Counted from the first letter of the stretch, positions 25,549 through 34,910 are shown. The stretch: DNA of 64,000 nt from Aldehydirespirator sp965221215 (GCA_965221215.1 OZ244872.1:1922001-1986000); one strand, 5' to 3'. Notes: generated from the sequence alone by a model not told the origin. A program made the numbers and translations.

Positions 25549-26913
25549 ATGCAGTGCCCGCGCCCCGCCCGAATCGCGGCCGTGTTCTTGGCTCTGGCTC
25601 TGATGGCCGCAGCCTGCGGCAGCGAAGCCGAGCGGGGATCCGACTCGGCAGGCACCGCGGCCGACGCTGAAGCAGCAGAAAACGCTGCGGCCGCGGAGGC
25701 CGAAACAGAGGCAGAGGCCCAAGCCGAAGCCGAAGCGCAGGCCGCAGCCGCAGAAGCCGAGGCAGCCGCCATAGCTGAGGCCGAGGCAGCCCAGGCCGCG
25801 GCAGAGGCCGCCGAAGCAGCCGCCCAAGCCGAAGCCGAGGCAGCCCAGGCCGCGGCAGAGGCCGCCGAAGCGGAGGCCCAAGCCGAGGCCGCCGCAGCCG
25901 AAGCAGCCGCTCAAGCCGAGGCCGAAGCGCAGTCCGCAGCCGCGGCAGAGGCAGAAGCCCAAGCCGCAGCCGCCGCGGCTGAAGCCGCCCAAGCTGCATC
26001 TGAGGCAGCCGCCGCCCGAGCCGAGGCCGCCGCGACCCGAGCAGCCGAGGTCGCGGCCGCGCTGGAGGCTGCCATGGCCCAAGCGGCGCGAGACGCGGAT
26101 CCGGCACTGCTCCTAGAGCTTGAGGATCAGCTGGCGCAGGCCCAAGCGGCTGCCAGTGCCGCGGCCGACGCGGCCGAGGCAGCCGCGGCAGAGGCACAGG
26201 CTGAGTCGGTCGAAGCCGCCGAGGCCGCCGCGGCACAAGCCGAGGCTGCGGCTGCTGAAGCGGAGGCTGCCGTGGCCGCCGCCGAGGCTGCTGCCGCGCA
26301 AGCAGCCGCGCAATCCGAGGCTCAGGCCGCCGCCGAAGCCGAGGCCCGAGCGGCCGCCGAAGCGCAAGCCGCGGCCGAAGCCGAGGCCGCCGCGGCCGAA
26401 GCGGCCGCCCAAGCCGCAGCCGAAGCAGCCGCCACGACCACAACAACAGCCCCTCCCACCACAACAGCCCCGCCCACCACCACTACCGCTGCACCGATCA
26501 TCGAGACCGATGTGCCCGCTCAGGACATGATCGATGTCCGCACCGGCGCGACCGTCAACCTGCGCGACTTCGTGGACGGCTCAACGCCTCTGCTGCTGTG
26601 GTTCTGGGCCCCGCATTGACCGGTCTGCCGGGGAGATGCGTCTCCCGTCGGGCAGTTCGCCCGAGACAACGAAGGAAAGGTCATCGTCATCGGCGTGGGC
26701 GGATCGGACACCCTGGCCCAGGCCGAGAGCTTCGCAGCCGCCTACGGCGGTCCTCCCAACCTGCTGTGGAGTGATTCGGTCGTCGCGTGGCGCCACTACC
26801 GCGCCGGCAACCCCCAACTCGTGCTGCTCGACGGCACGGGCAACACGGAGGTCATCCGGCAGTCCGGCTTCAACCGGAGCCGCATAGAGGACGCCCTGGC
26901 CAGCCTCGCCTGA
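25549..26913 (+). CDS. Thioredoxin-fold selenolipoprotein 2 with a long Ala/Glu helical spacer (in-frame TGA at 26617-26619)
   Basis: The protein has 454 residues with TGA read as selenocysteine. A lipoprotein signal ends in LMAAACGS (Cys 23). Residues about 37-294 are almost only Ala, Glu, Gln and a few Arg, predicting one very long helix or coiled coil. A Thr/Pro linker follows, then the thioredoxin-like domain: LLLWFWAPH, TGA (residue 357), PVCRGDASPVGQFA, VIVIGVGGSD and LLWSDSVVAWRHY. The TGA is at the same place as in the preceding gene, giving U-P-V-C. Only 3 bases separate the two genes. The spacer would hold the redox domain far from the membrane surface. No known function; paralogy with gene 1 is plain. 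Confidence 0.85.
25672..26430 (+). repeat. Ala/Glu-coding degenerate repeat tract
   Basis: About 760 bases consist mainly of GCC, GCA, GCG, GAA, GAG and CAA codons in irregular 6-12-base units such as GCCGAAGCCGAG. Longer blocks recur (for example GAGGCAGCCCAGGCCGCGGC, twice near 25790 and 25840). Such a tract can change length by slippage or recombination. Confidence 0.8.
26625..26655 (+). promoter_or_regulatory. SECIS-like hairpin after the TGA of selenolipoprotein 2
   Basis: The inner stem is GGGAGA (26631-26636) with TCTCCC (26641-26646) and a TGCG loop. The outer stem is CTGCC (26625-26629) with GGCAG (26651-26655), separated by a small asymmetric internal loop. The apical loop lies 18-21 bases after the UGA, as expected for a bacterial SECIS. 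Confidence 0.7.
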
Positions 26914-26927
26914 ACCGCGAAGCGACA

Positions 26928-26968
26928 TTTCACCTGCTGTTCACCAGTATTCACTCCCGGTTCACGGT
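26928..26968 (+). promoter_or_regulatory. PHO box: four TTCAC direct repeats before pstS
   Basis: TTCAC occurs at 26929, 26940, 26950 and 26961, spaced 11, 10 and 11 bases; two copies extend to GTTCACC or GTTCACG. Actinobacterial PhoP/RegX3-type regulators bind GTTCACC-like direct repeats with an 11-base period, so this is a phosphate-starvation operator about 100 bases before pstS. A weak -10 could lie near 26995-27004. Confidence 0.8.
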
Positions 26969-27065
26969 GGCTCCGGCTGTGGGAAACCTCGACTCCTCTA
27001 GCTTGCCTGCGGCCCGCCGAAGGCGCGGGCTTGCCATGCCATATTCCCAAGGGAGGAATAACCAA

Positions 27066-28151
27066 GTGCGCAATTCAAGGCGACAGCTTCTCTGGCTGCC
27101 GGTGATTCTCGTGAGCTTCGCCCTCGTGGCCGCAGCATGCGGCGACGACGAAGACGACACCTCTACTCCGGCGGTGGCCACCGACGCCGCGGACACCGGC
27201 AGCACCGATGTCGCACCGACCACGGCAGCCGCATCCACAACTGAAGAGGAGATGGCCGAACAAGAGATGGCCTCGGTCTCCGGTGAGGTGAATATCTCTG
27301 GTTCGTCGACGGTTGAGCCGATCTCGATCCGGGTGGCCGAGTTGTTCGAGGACGCGGCTCCTGACGTGTCGGTGACGGTTGACGGTCCCGGCACCGGTGA
27401 CGGCTTCAAGCTGTTCTGCGCGGGCGAGACCGACATCTCCGACGCCTCCCGCCAGATCAAGGACTCCGAGAAGCAGGCCTGCTTCGACGCCGGCATCAAC
27501 AACATCGTCGAGCTCAAAGTGGGCGTGGACGGCATCGCGGTGATGACCAACGCCAACAACGCAGCGGTCGAATGCCTGACCTTCCACCAGCTCTTCGACA
27601 TGATCGGGCCCAACGGCGAGGGCACCAGCACCTGGGCCGAGGCCTCCGCGGGCCTGCCCGACGCCCCGCTGGACATCTTCGGACCCGGCGAGGAGTCAGG
27701 CACCTTCGACTCCTTCATCGAGATCGTCCTCGAGGACCTCGCCGAAGAGGCCGGGGTCGATGCCACCACCCGCACCGACTACAGCCCCTCCGGCGACGAC
27801 AACGTGATCCTGCAGGGCATCCAGTCCAGCGACACCAGCCTGGGCTGGGTCGGCTTCGCCTTCGCCGTCAACGCCTCCGGCGTGAAGCTGCTCGAAGTCG
27901 ATGGCGGCGACGGATGCGTGTCACCCACCCCCGACACCATCGCCTCCAACGAGTACCCCATCAGCCGAGACCTGTGGATCTACGTCAACGCGGATGCGGC
28001 CGCAGCCAACCCCGCCCTCGTCGCCTACGTCGACTTCTACGTCTCCGACGCCCTCAGCCAGGCCGTGAGCGAGGTCGGCTACGTGCCGCTCACCGACGCC
28101 GCCCACGCCGAGACCGCCGACCGCTGGCACAGCCGCAGCCTCATCAGCTAG
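27066..28151 (+). CDS. pstS: Phosphate ABC transporter substrate-binding lipoprotein
   Basis: The protein has 361 residues. GTG 27066 follows GGGAGG (27051-27056); an ATG at 27036-27039 lacks a site. The signal peptide ends in LVAAACGDD. The mature protein shows ISGSSTVEPIS, GPGTGDGFKLFCAGETDISDASR and GPGEESGTFDSF, typical phosphate-contact regions of PstS. It captures phosphate outside the membrane for PstCAB. It follows a PHO box, so it should be induced by phosphate starvation. Confidence 0.93.
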   Translation: MRNSRRQLLWLPVILVSFALVAAACGDDEDDTSTPAVATDAADTGSTDVAPTTAAASTTEEEMAEQEMASVSGEVNISGSSTVEPISIRVAELFEDAAPDVSVTVDGPGTGDGFKLFCAGETDISDASRQIKDSEKQACFDAGINNIVELKVGVDGIAVMTNANNAAVECLTFHQLFDMIGPNGEGTSTWAEASAGLPDAPLDIFGPGEESGTFDSFIEIVLEDLAEEAGVDATTRTDYSPSGDDNVILQGIQSSDTSLGWVGFAFAVNASGVKLLEVDGGDGCVSPTPDTIASNEYPISRDLWIYVNADAAAANPALVAYVDFYVSDALSQAVSEVGYVPLTDAAHAETADRWHSRSLIS

Positions 28152-28210
28152 ATAGAGGCGGCCAATCCCGGCGAAACCGGCCCGACCCCGGCGGAGGTCC
28201 CTCCACCACC

Positions 28211-29362
28211 ATGACCGACATGAGCGTCGCCTATCCAGAGCGGCTCACCGTTGATCAGCTTCAGATCGCGCCGTCCCGCCGGCACCGCGAAGCGATCATC
28301 AGGTACGCGCTGCTGGTGACGGCGCTCGTGTCGGTCTTGGTGAGCGCGCTGATCGTGTGGATCCTGCTGCGGGAGGCGTGGACCTTCATCACCGAGGTCG
28401 TCTGGGCCGACACCTGGGGGCAGCAGGGATGGTTCCCGCGGCGGGGCCTCTACGACATACCGACCATCATCGTGCCCTCGCTGATCGTCACCGGCATCGC
28501 CATGGTGGTGGCGGGGCCGCTGGGCCTCGGCGCGGCGGTGTACCTGTCGGAGTACGCCAACCCGAGGGTCAGGTCGTGGCTGAAGCCCGCGCTGGAGATC
28601 CTGGCCGGCATCCCCTCGGTGGTGCTGGGGTTCTTCGCCCTCACCTGGATCGCCCCCAACCTGGTGGGCCCCATAGGCCGAAACACCTTCCTGGTGATCG
28701 GCGCGGTGATCCTGCTCGGCTATGCCGCGGTGTCGGCGGGAATCGCCAAGACCAAGATCAAGCAGTATCGGGAGGGGGTGGCCGATCCCTCGGCCCGAGT
28801 CGGCGCGGTGGCGTCGCTGGCGATGCTGGTGGCGGTCTTCGCGGTGGTGGGGGCCTGGCTTCTGGGCGTCTGGCTCGACTTCGCCCCCAACAACGCCGGC
28901 TCTCTGGCCGCGGCCGGCATCGGGGTGGGAATCCTGACCATCCCGCTGGTGGCCTCGATCTCCGAGGACGCCATGGCCGCGGTGCCCGACTCGCTGCGGG
29001 AGGCGTCGGCCGGACTCGGGGCCCGCAAGATGGCCACCGCCACCACGGTGGTGTTGCCCGCCGCCATCTCGGGAATCGTGGCCGCCTTCATCGTGGCCAT
29101 TTCTCGGGCCATCGGCGAGACGATGGTGGTGTTCATGGCCGGCGGCGCGGCCGACGCGGCCCGCTTCACCGACTCCCCCTTCGAGGGCGGCCTCACCATG
29201 ACCGCGGCCATTGCGTCGCTGGCCTCGGGCACCGACAGCGTGGTGGGAGAGGGGCTCACCTTCCAGAGCCTGTACTTCGTGGGCCTGCTGCTGTTCGGTT
29301 TCACCCTGAGCCTCAACATCATCGCGGCCCGCTTCGTGTCGAAGGTGCGAGAGGCCTACTGA
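28211..29362 (+). CDS. pstC: Phosphate ABC transporter permease
   Basis: The protein has 383 residues from ATG 28211; the longer open frame upstream is a shadow of pstS. It has about seven hydrophobic segments, the first at residues 30-55 (ALLVTALVSVLVSALIVWILL). LYDIPTIIVPSLIVTGIAMVVAGPLGLGAAVYL is the conserved permease start and SLREASAGLGARKMATATTVVLPAAISGI near 265 is the EAA loop that contacts PstB. A charged insert at about 175-195 is slightly unusual. It pairs with PstA. Confidence 0.92.
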   Translation: MTDMSVAYPERLTVDQLQIAPSRRHREAIIRYALLVTALVSVLVSALIVWILLREAWTFITEVVWADTWGQQGWFPRRGLYDIPTIIVPSLIVTGIAMVVAGPLGLGAAVYLSEYANPRVRSWLKPALEILAGIPSVVLGFFALTWIAPNLVGPIGRNTFLVIGAVILLGYAAVSAGIAKTKIKQYREGVADPSARVGAVASLAMLVAVFAVVGAWLLGVWLDFAPNNAGSLAAAGIGVGILTIPLVASISEDAMAAVPDSLREASAGLGARKMATATTVVLPAAISGIVAAFIVAISRAIGETMVVFMAGGAADAARFTDSPFEGGLTMTAAIASLASGTDSVVGEGLTFQSLYFVGLLLFGFTLSLNIIAARFVSKVREAY

Positions 29363-29429
29363 TGATCGACCGAGGGCCACGACGACAGCGCCACGATCCG
29401 ACGGCGTGCAAGGCACCGGAGGCCTGCCA

Positions 29430-30392
29430 GTGATCAGCCGGCTGTCTGACGACAAGTCAAGGGCCGCCATCGCCGCCTCCATCGAGCGGCGCCGGGTGGA
29501 CGCCAGGGGGCTGCTGTTCAGAACCGTCCTGCAGGCCTGCCTGGTGTTGACGCTGACCCTACTGGCCGTTCTGCTCATCACCGTGGCCTTCGACAGCACC
29601 GACCAGCTCGGCACCCGCTTTTGGGACTTCCTCGGTGGCACCCTGCGATCCCAGTCCGGCGACGAGCGCCTGGGAGTCCACCAGGCCATCTACGGCTCGC
29701 TGTGGATCGCCATCATCGTGGCCCTGCTGGCCTTCCCCATCGGGATCGGCGCGGCGGTGTACCTGGAGGAGTACGCCCCCCGGAACCGCTTCACCTCGTT
29801 CATCGAGGTCAACATCCGCAACTTGGCCGGCGTCCCCTCCATCGTCTACGGACTGCTGGGCCTGGCGCTGCTGCTCAACGGCCAGATCTTCGGGCTCGAC
29901 CGCCTCACCGGCGGACGCTCCACCCTGTCGGGGGGGATCACCCTGGCCATCCTGGTGCTGCCCATCGTGGTGATCACCTCCGGCGAGGCCTTCCGGGCCG
30001 TGCCGGCCGCGCTGCGCGAGGGCGCCTACGGGGTGGGGGCCACCAAGTGGGAGATGATCCGCACCCAGGTGCTCCCCTACGCCGCGCCGGGCATCCTCAC
30101 CGGAACGCTGCTGTCGATGGCCCGAGCGATCGGCGAGGCCGCCCCCCTGATCCTGGTGGGCGCGGTGACCGGGCGGCTCGGCGACAACCCGGGCCTGTTC
30201 GACCTCGGCGCCCTCGACGAGCGCTTCACCGCCCTGCCCATCGTGATCACCAGCTGGACCCAGCAGTCGGGCCGCGACGCCGGCTTCGCCACCGCGGCGG
30301 CGGCCGCAATCGTGGTGCTGCTCGTGTTCGTGCTAATGATGAACTCCGCTGCCATCGGTCTGCGGAACCGATTCGAGAAGAAGAGAGGCTGA
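29430..30392 (+). CDS. pstA: Phosphate ABC transporter permease
   Basis: The protein has 320 residues. GTG 29430 follows GGAGG at 29418-29422 with a 7-base spacer, better than the in-frame GTG at 29406. It has six hydrophobic segments; QAIYGSLWIAIIVALLAFPIGIGAAVYLEEYAP near residue 85 and ALREGAYGVGATKWEMIRTQVLPYAAPGILTG near 195 (EAA loop) identify PstA. It follows pstC after 67 bases. Confidence 0.92.
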   Translation: MISRLSDDKSRAAIAASIERRRVDARGLLFRTVLQACLVLTLTLLAVLLITVAFDSTDQLGTRFWDFLGGTLRSQSGDERLGVHQAIYGSLWIAIIVALLAFPIGIGAAVYLEEYAPRNRFTSFIEVNIRNLAGVPSIVYGLLGLALLLNGQIFGLDRLTGGRSTLSGGITLAILVLPIVVITSGEAFRAVPAALREGAYGVGATKWEMIRTQVLPYAAPGILTGTLLSMARAIGEAAPLILVGAVTGRLGDNPGLFDLGALDERFTALPIVITSWTQQSGRDAGFATAAAAAIVVLLVFVLMMNSAAIGLRNRFEKKRG

Positions 30393-30393
30393 A

Positions 30394-31272
<879 letters not shown>

Positions 31273-31289
31273 GGCTGGGGGCTTCGGGC

Positions 31290-32051
31290 ATGAGCGAGCA
31301 GACCCGCAGGGGCTTCCACGCCGAGATCGACGAGATCAGCGACCTGATCGTGCAGCTCGCAGCCCGGGCCAGCGACGCGGTGGCCAGGGCCACCAGCGCC
31401 CTGCTCGCCTACGACCTGGCCGAGGCCCAGCAGATCATCGACGACGACGACCTCATCGACATGGCCGCCATCGAGGTGGAGGAGAAGTGCCAGAGCCTGC
31501 TGGCGCTGCAGCAGCCCATGGCCGGCGACCTCCGCCAGATTCTGGCCGCCATGTGGATCACCGGCGAGCTCGAGCGCACCGGTGGTCTGGCCTGCAACAT
31601 CTGCAAGGGCACCCGCCGCACGTTCCGCACCGAGCTGCCTCCGAGGCTGCGGGGCCTGATCGCGGAGATGAACGAGGAGGCCATCCGGCTGATCCGGCTG
31701 TCGGTGGACTCCTACTCCGAGCAAGACGCAGCCCTCGCCAGCGCCCTCGACGACATAGACGACCGGCTCGACAGCCTGCACCGGACCTTCGTGAAGACGC
31801 TGCTGGAGTCGAGCCGCACCCACGACCTCGACGTGCAGCCGTCGGTTCAGCTGGCCCTGATCGCCCGCTACTACGAGCGCATCGGCGACCATGCCGTGAA
31901 CATCAGCGACCGGGTCCGCTACATGGTCTCAGGCGTAATGCCCTGGCGGGCCGGACTGGCCCGACACCGAGTCGGCGACGATCCGAGGACCCACGAACTG
32001 TCCCCCGAGGCGGCCGAGATCTCCCCCAACGGCGAAGACACGCCCGACTAG
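31290..32051 (+). CDS. phoU: Phosphate transport regulator PhoU
   Basis: The protein has 253 residues. It is all-helical, with two PhoU repeats and the metal-binding motifs near residues 60-100 (AAIEVEEKCQSLLALQQPMAGDLRQILAAM) and 185-215 (IARYYERIGDHAVNISDRV). The C-terminal 40 residues are a polar tail. PhoU links PstSCAB to the sensor kinase and represses the Pho response when phosphate is ample. It ends the pst operon; its stop overlaps the convergent mazF stop. Confidence 0.93.
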   Translation: MSEQTRRGFHAEIDEISDLIVQLAARASDAVARATSALLAYDLAEAQQIIDDDDLIDMAAIEVEEKCQSLLALQQPMAGDLRQILAAMWITGELERTGGLACNICKGTRRTFRTELPPRLRGLIAEMNEEAIRLIRLSVDSYSEQDAALASALDDIDDRLDSLHRTFVKTLLESSRTHDLDVQPSVQLALIARYYERIGDHAVNISDRVRYMVSGVMPWRAGLARHRVGDDPRTHELSPEAAEISPNGEDTPD

Positions 32052-32383
32052 ATCCGGCTGCTCGGTTGCAAGCCAAGCACGGCTTGGATGCCGTTGTCGA
32101 TGGCCGCCACAAGGGAGCGGGGCAACCGACCGGCACGCTCGGCCAGCCAGGATCGGTCCACCAACTCGAGTCCGAGGGGCACGGCAACAGAGTCCCGCGG
32201 CAGACCCGTGGCCGACGAGGCGAGCAGCACGTTGCCGGCCAGTCCCGCTCGGTCGAGGTTCGACGTCAAGGGCACAACATGGGTCTGCCAGACGTCGATG
32301 TCGAGAACATCGGCGGAGGACACCACAACACAGGGCCGGCGCTTGTCGAGATCGATCCACCAGACCTCGCCTCGTGCTACCAC
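32048..32383 (-). CDS. mazF: MazF/PemK-family toxin (mRNA endoribonuclease)
   Basis: The protein has 111 residues, beginning VARGEVWWIDLDKRRPCVVVSSADVLD, the conserved MazF start. VVPLTSNLDRAGLAGNV and LPRDSVAVPLGLELVDRSWL follow the family pattern of beta strands. The toxin should cleave mRNA at short sites. Its start overlaps the antitoxin stop by 7 bases. It sits between phoU and the histidine kinase on the opposite strand, which suggests insertion into an older phoU-kinase arrangement. Confidence 0.88.
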   Translation of the reverse strand: MVARGEVWWIDLDKRRPCVVVSSADVLDIDVWQTHVVPLTSNLDRAGLAGNVLLASSATGLPRDSVAVPLGLELVDRSWLAERAGRLPRSLVAAIDNGIQAVLGLQPSSRI

Positions 32384-32607
32384 GGCGCCGATCGCTCCAT
32401 CCGCTCGCCCACCGTCGGGGCGGTCTGCATGTTGGGACGCTCAGCCGCCGCCAGCGCCGCATCGGCCGCAAGCTGTTCGGCGAAGGAGAGCGTCAACTGG
32501 TCCGCATGGCGGCGGAGCTGTTCGGCCACCCACCGAGAAAAGGGCATGTCGAGGCTCTCGATGATGGGTACCACGTCGTCGGGGACACTGATCGTCTTGT
32601 TGGGCAT
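32377..32607 (-). CDS. Antitoxin partner of the MazF-type toxin
   Basis: The protein has 76 residues. Residues 1-30 (NKTISVPDDVVPIIESLDMPFSRWVAEQLRRH) look like a ribbon-helix-helix DNA-binding domain; the rest is an acidic, flexible tail that would wrap the toxin. The ATG at 32607 lies exactly 7 bases after a -10-like TATCAT, which suggests a leaderless transcript. TACGTA repeats over the promoter are probable operators for autoregulation. Confidence 0.8.
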   Translation of the reverse strand: MPNKTISVPDDVVPIIESLDMPFSRWVAEQLRRHADQLTLSFAEQLAADAALAAAERPNMQTAPTVGERMERSAPW

Positions 32608-32642
32608 GTACGTATGATACCTACGTATACAACGCGGGCAAG
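32608..32642 (-). promoter_or_regulatory. Toxin-antitoxin promoter with TACGTA operator repeats
   Basis: On the - strand TTGCCC (32636-32641), 16 bases, then TATCAT (32614-32619) form a sigma70-like promoter whose start would coincide with the antitoxin ATG. Two palindromic TACGTA sites at 32609-32614 and 32622-32627 are 13 bases apart and bracket the -10, an arrangement suited to a dimeric antitoxin repressor. Confidence 0.55.
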
Positions 32643-32697
32643 TCCCCGGCAGTTGGCGCCGCCTGTCGCCTCGGCGGCTGACTAGAGTCGGCCTTCA

Positions 32698-33930
32698 ATG
32701 ATGCCGCTCGTCATCGGGGTGCTGCTGGTGGTGGGCGCAGCAATGGCGGGGGTCGCCCTCGAGCGGGTTCGCCTGCGCCGGTGGCTCAAGGGGGTGGCCG
32801 TGTCGCAGCGCCCGCATCCGGCTGACGGCGCGGGGCCGCGGCGGCGCCTGTCGGTTCGCGGCGCCGTTGCCGACGCCCACCGGCGCGCCGACATCGCCGA
32901 CGGCGCCCGGTCTGCGGCCGAGACCGCCGAGCAGCGCATCGTGGCGAGCCTCGACGCGCTGCAGTCCGGGCTGGTGCTGTGCGACCGATCGGGGCGGGTG
33001 GTGGCCCGCAACACGGTCGCCACTGTGCTGCTGGAGGCCCGCCACGGCGAGGCTCTCGTGGCCGGTGCCATCAAAGACCTGCTCGAGCGGGCCCGGGCCG
33101 GCGAGAAGGTCACCACCAGCGTGGAACTGCACGCCGAGCCCCGCCGCAGCTACGAGGTGAAGGCCGGTCCGGTCGAGCGCCGCGGAGAGGTGCTCGGCGC
33201 GGTGGCGCTGGTGCGCGACACCACCGAGCACCACCGCATCGAGTCGGTGCGAAGGGACTTCGTGGCCAACGTCAGCCACGAGCTCAAGACCCCGATCGGC
33301 GCCCTGAGCCTGCTGGCCGACTCGCTGGCCGCCGATCCCGACCCGGCGGTGTCCGCCCAGCTCGCGGGCCGGATGCAGATCGAGATACAGCGGGCGGCCA
33401 ACACCATCGACGACCTGCTGACCCTGGCCATGCTAGAGGACGAGAGCGGCCGCGGCGACGAGCCGGTCGATGTGGGCGCGGTTGTGGCCGCGGCGGTGGA
33501 CCGGATCTCCGAGACGGCCGAGCAGGGCGCGGTCGAGGTGCGGCTCTCGAACCGCGCCGATGCGGCGTCGCTGCCGGGATCCCGGCTGCATCTCGAGTCG
33601 GCGGTGTTCAACCTGCTCGACAACGCGGTCAAGTTCAGCGAGCCCGGCGGTCGGGTCGATGTCGTCGTGGAGGCCAGCGGACAGGCTCTAACCGTGTCGG
33701 TGGCCGATGCCGGAATCGGCATTCCGGCCGCGGAGCAGTCCCGCATCTTCGAGCGCTTCTACCGCGTCGACCGGGCCCGCAGCCGCAGCACCGGGGGCAC
33801 CGGGCTGGGGCTGTCGATCGTGCGCCATGTGGTCCTCAACCACGGCGGCGACGTGAGCGTCACCTCACGCGAGGGCCTCGGCGCAAAGTTCACCCTCACT
33901 CTGCCCCTCGCCCCCGACAATGCGTTCTAG
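32698..33930 (+). CDS. Sensor histidine kinase, PhoR/SenX3-like
   Basis: The protein has 410 residues. One N-terminal membrane segment (3-22) is followed by a linker and a PAS-like domain (about 75-180). The H-box is NVSHELKTPIGALS (phosphorylated His near 200), with LLDNAVKFSEPGG (N box), DAGIGIPAAEQSRIFERFYRVD and GTGLGLSIVRH (G boxes). The architecture and its place behind phoU point to the phosphate sensor. No response regulator gene lies anywhere in this window. Two ATGs (32698, 32701) are possible starts. Confidence 0.87.
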   Translation: MMPLVIGVLLVVGAAMAGVALERVRLRRWLKGVAVSQRPHPADGAGPRRRLSVRGAVADAHRRADIADGARSAAETAEQRIVASLDALQSGLVLCDRSGRVVARNTVATVLLEARHGEALVAGAIKDLLERARAGEKVTTSVELHAEPRRSYEVKAGPVERRGEVLGAVALVRDTTEHHRIESVRRDFVANVSHELKTPIGALSLLADSLAADPDPAVSAQLAGRMQIEIQRAANTIDDLLTLAMLEDESGRGDEPVDVGAVVAAAVDRISETAEQGAVEVRLSNRADAASLPGSRLHLESAVFNLLDNAVKFSEPGGRVDVVVEASGQALTVSVADAGIGIPAAEQSRIFERFYRVDRARSRSTGGTGLGLSIVRHVVLNHGGDVSVTSREGLGAKFTLTLPLAPDNAF

Positions 33931-34709
33931 TCTCCGTTGCGTTCGGCGGTTGAGGCCAGCAGCAACTGGCGCTGGCGCTCGAGCCAGCCCAGCAGCACCG
34001 CCACCGCTCGAGGGTCGTGGCGCAGGTGGTGCCCGGCGCCGGCGATGATGCGCAAGTCGGCGCCGGCATGGGCGTCGGCGAGGACTCGGGCGTCGAACAG
34101 CGGGACGGTCTCGTCGTCGCTGCCGTGCAGCACCAGCAGGGAGCGCTCTCCGAGGGACTCGGCCGCGGCCACCGCCCGCACCGCCCGGATCTCCGCGGCC
34201 CAGCGGTCGAAACGCGGCGGGAAGTCGGGATCGCGGATCACGCCCACCTCCCGGGCCCACACCAGCAGCTTGCGAGGGTTGCGGGCCCAGTCCTCGAAAT
34301 CGGCCGGCGCAGCCACCGCGGCCACACCCTGCACTCGCCTGTCGCGGCCGGCCACCACCACCGCCAGCGCTCCGCCCGTTCCGAAGCCGATCATCCAGAT
34401 GCCGTCGCAGTCGGTCTCCGAAGCAAGGAAGTCGACCGCGCCGGCGAGGTCGCGCCGCCAGCCGTCGAGCGAGAAGTCGCCGCCGGAGCCGGCCACCCCC
34501 CTCGACGCGTAGGTCAGCGCGGTGAAGCCGGTCTCGGCCGCGATCAGGTCGGCCAGAGCCGGCATGGTCATGGTGGAGTTGATGCCGCCCCCCGCCTCGG
34601 TGGGAAAGCCGTGCACGATCACCACCGCGGGCTGCACCGACGGCGCCCGGGCCGGTCGGGCGAGGTGAGCGGTCAGCTCGTTCGAGTCGACGACGAACCG
34701 CCGGTCCAT
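33927..34709 (-). CDS. Alpha/beta hydrolase-fold protein with a non-standard nucleophile site
   Basis: The protein has 260 residues from ATG 34709; upstream open frame is probably not translated because a strong hairpin lies there. VVIVHGFPTEAGGG gives the oxyanion region, LVLHGSDDETVP the acid and AGAGHHLRHDP the His. The nucleophile elbow reads GFGTG where hydrolases have GxSxG, so the usual Ser is Gly. It may be catalytically altered or use a different residue. Its stop overlaps the convergent kinase stop. Confidence 0.75.
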   Translation of the reverse strand: MDRRFVVDSNELTAHLARPARAPSVQPAVVIVHGFPTEAGGGINSTMTMPALADLIAAETGFTALTYASRGVAGSGGDFSLDGWRRDLAGAVDFLASETDCDGIWMIGFGTGGALAVVVAGRDRRVQGVAAVAAPADFEDWARNPRKLLVWAREVGVIRDPDFPPRFDRWAAEIRAVRAVAAAESLGERSLLVLHGSDDETVPLFDARVLADAHAGADLRIIAGAGHHLRHDPRAVAVLLGWLERQRQLLLASTAERNGD

Positions 34710-34733
34710 TCGGGCCACGGTATCTCGGGCGCG

Positions 34734-34765
34734 CAGTGGGGCGGGCCTGCCGGCCCGCCCCACTG
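34734..34765. terminator. Perfect 14-bp stem hairpin
   Basis: CAGTGGGGCGGGCC (34734-34747) pairs exactly with GGCCCGCCCCACTG (34752-34765) around TGCC. It lies 25 bases before the hydrolase ATG and downstream of the - strand gene at 35024-35494. It lacks a T-run; termination of upstream transcription is the likeliest role. Confidence 0.6.
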
Positions 34766-34910
34766 AATCGTTAGTTGCCGGAATCCCGGTCGAGCCGTGT
34801 GGCACTCGGCTACGGGAGCGCTGATGCCGTGCCGGATGTGACTAGGTCCGGCGACTCGGGTCCGGGGGTGGAGCTGGCGGGGATTCGCCAGTCGGTCCAG
34901 CTTGCCGTAG

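Noticed and set aside
25672..26430. CRISPR-like or satellite array
   Set aside because: Units are irregular and without spacers; they encode an Ala/Glu helix within a coding frame.
24389..26913. Reassigned genetic code (TGA as Trp or Gly)
   Set aside because: TGA closes many genes in the window at sensible ends, including ATGA and GTGA overlaps, so it is a normal stop.
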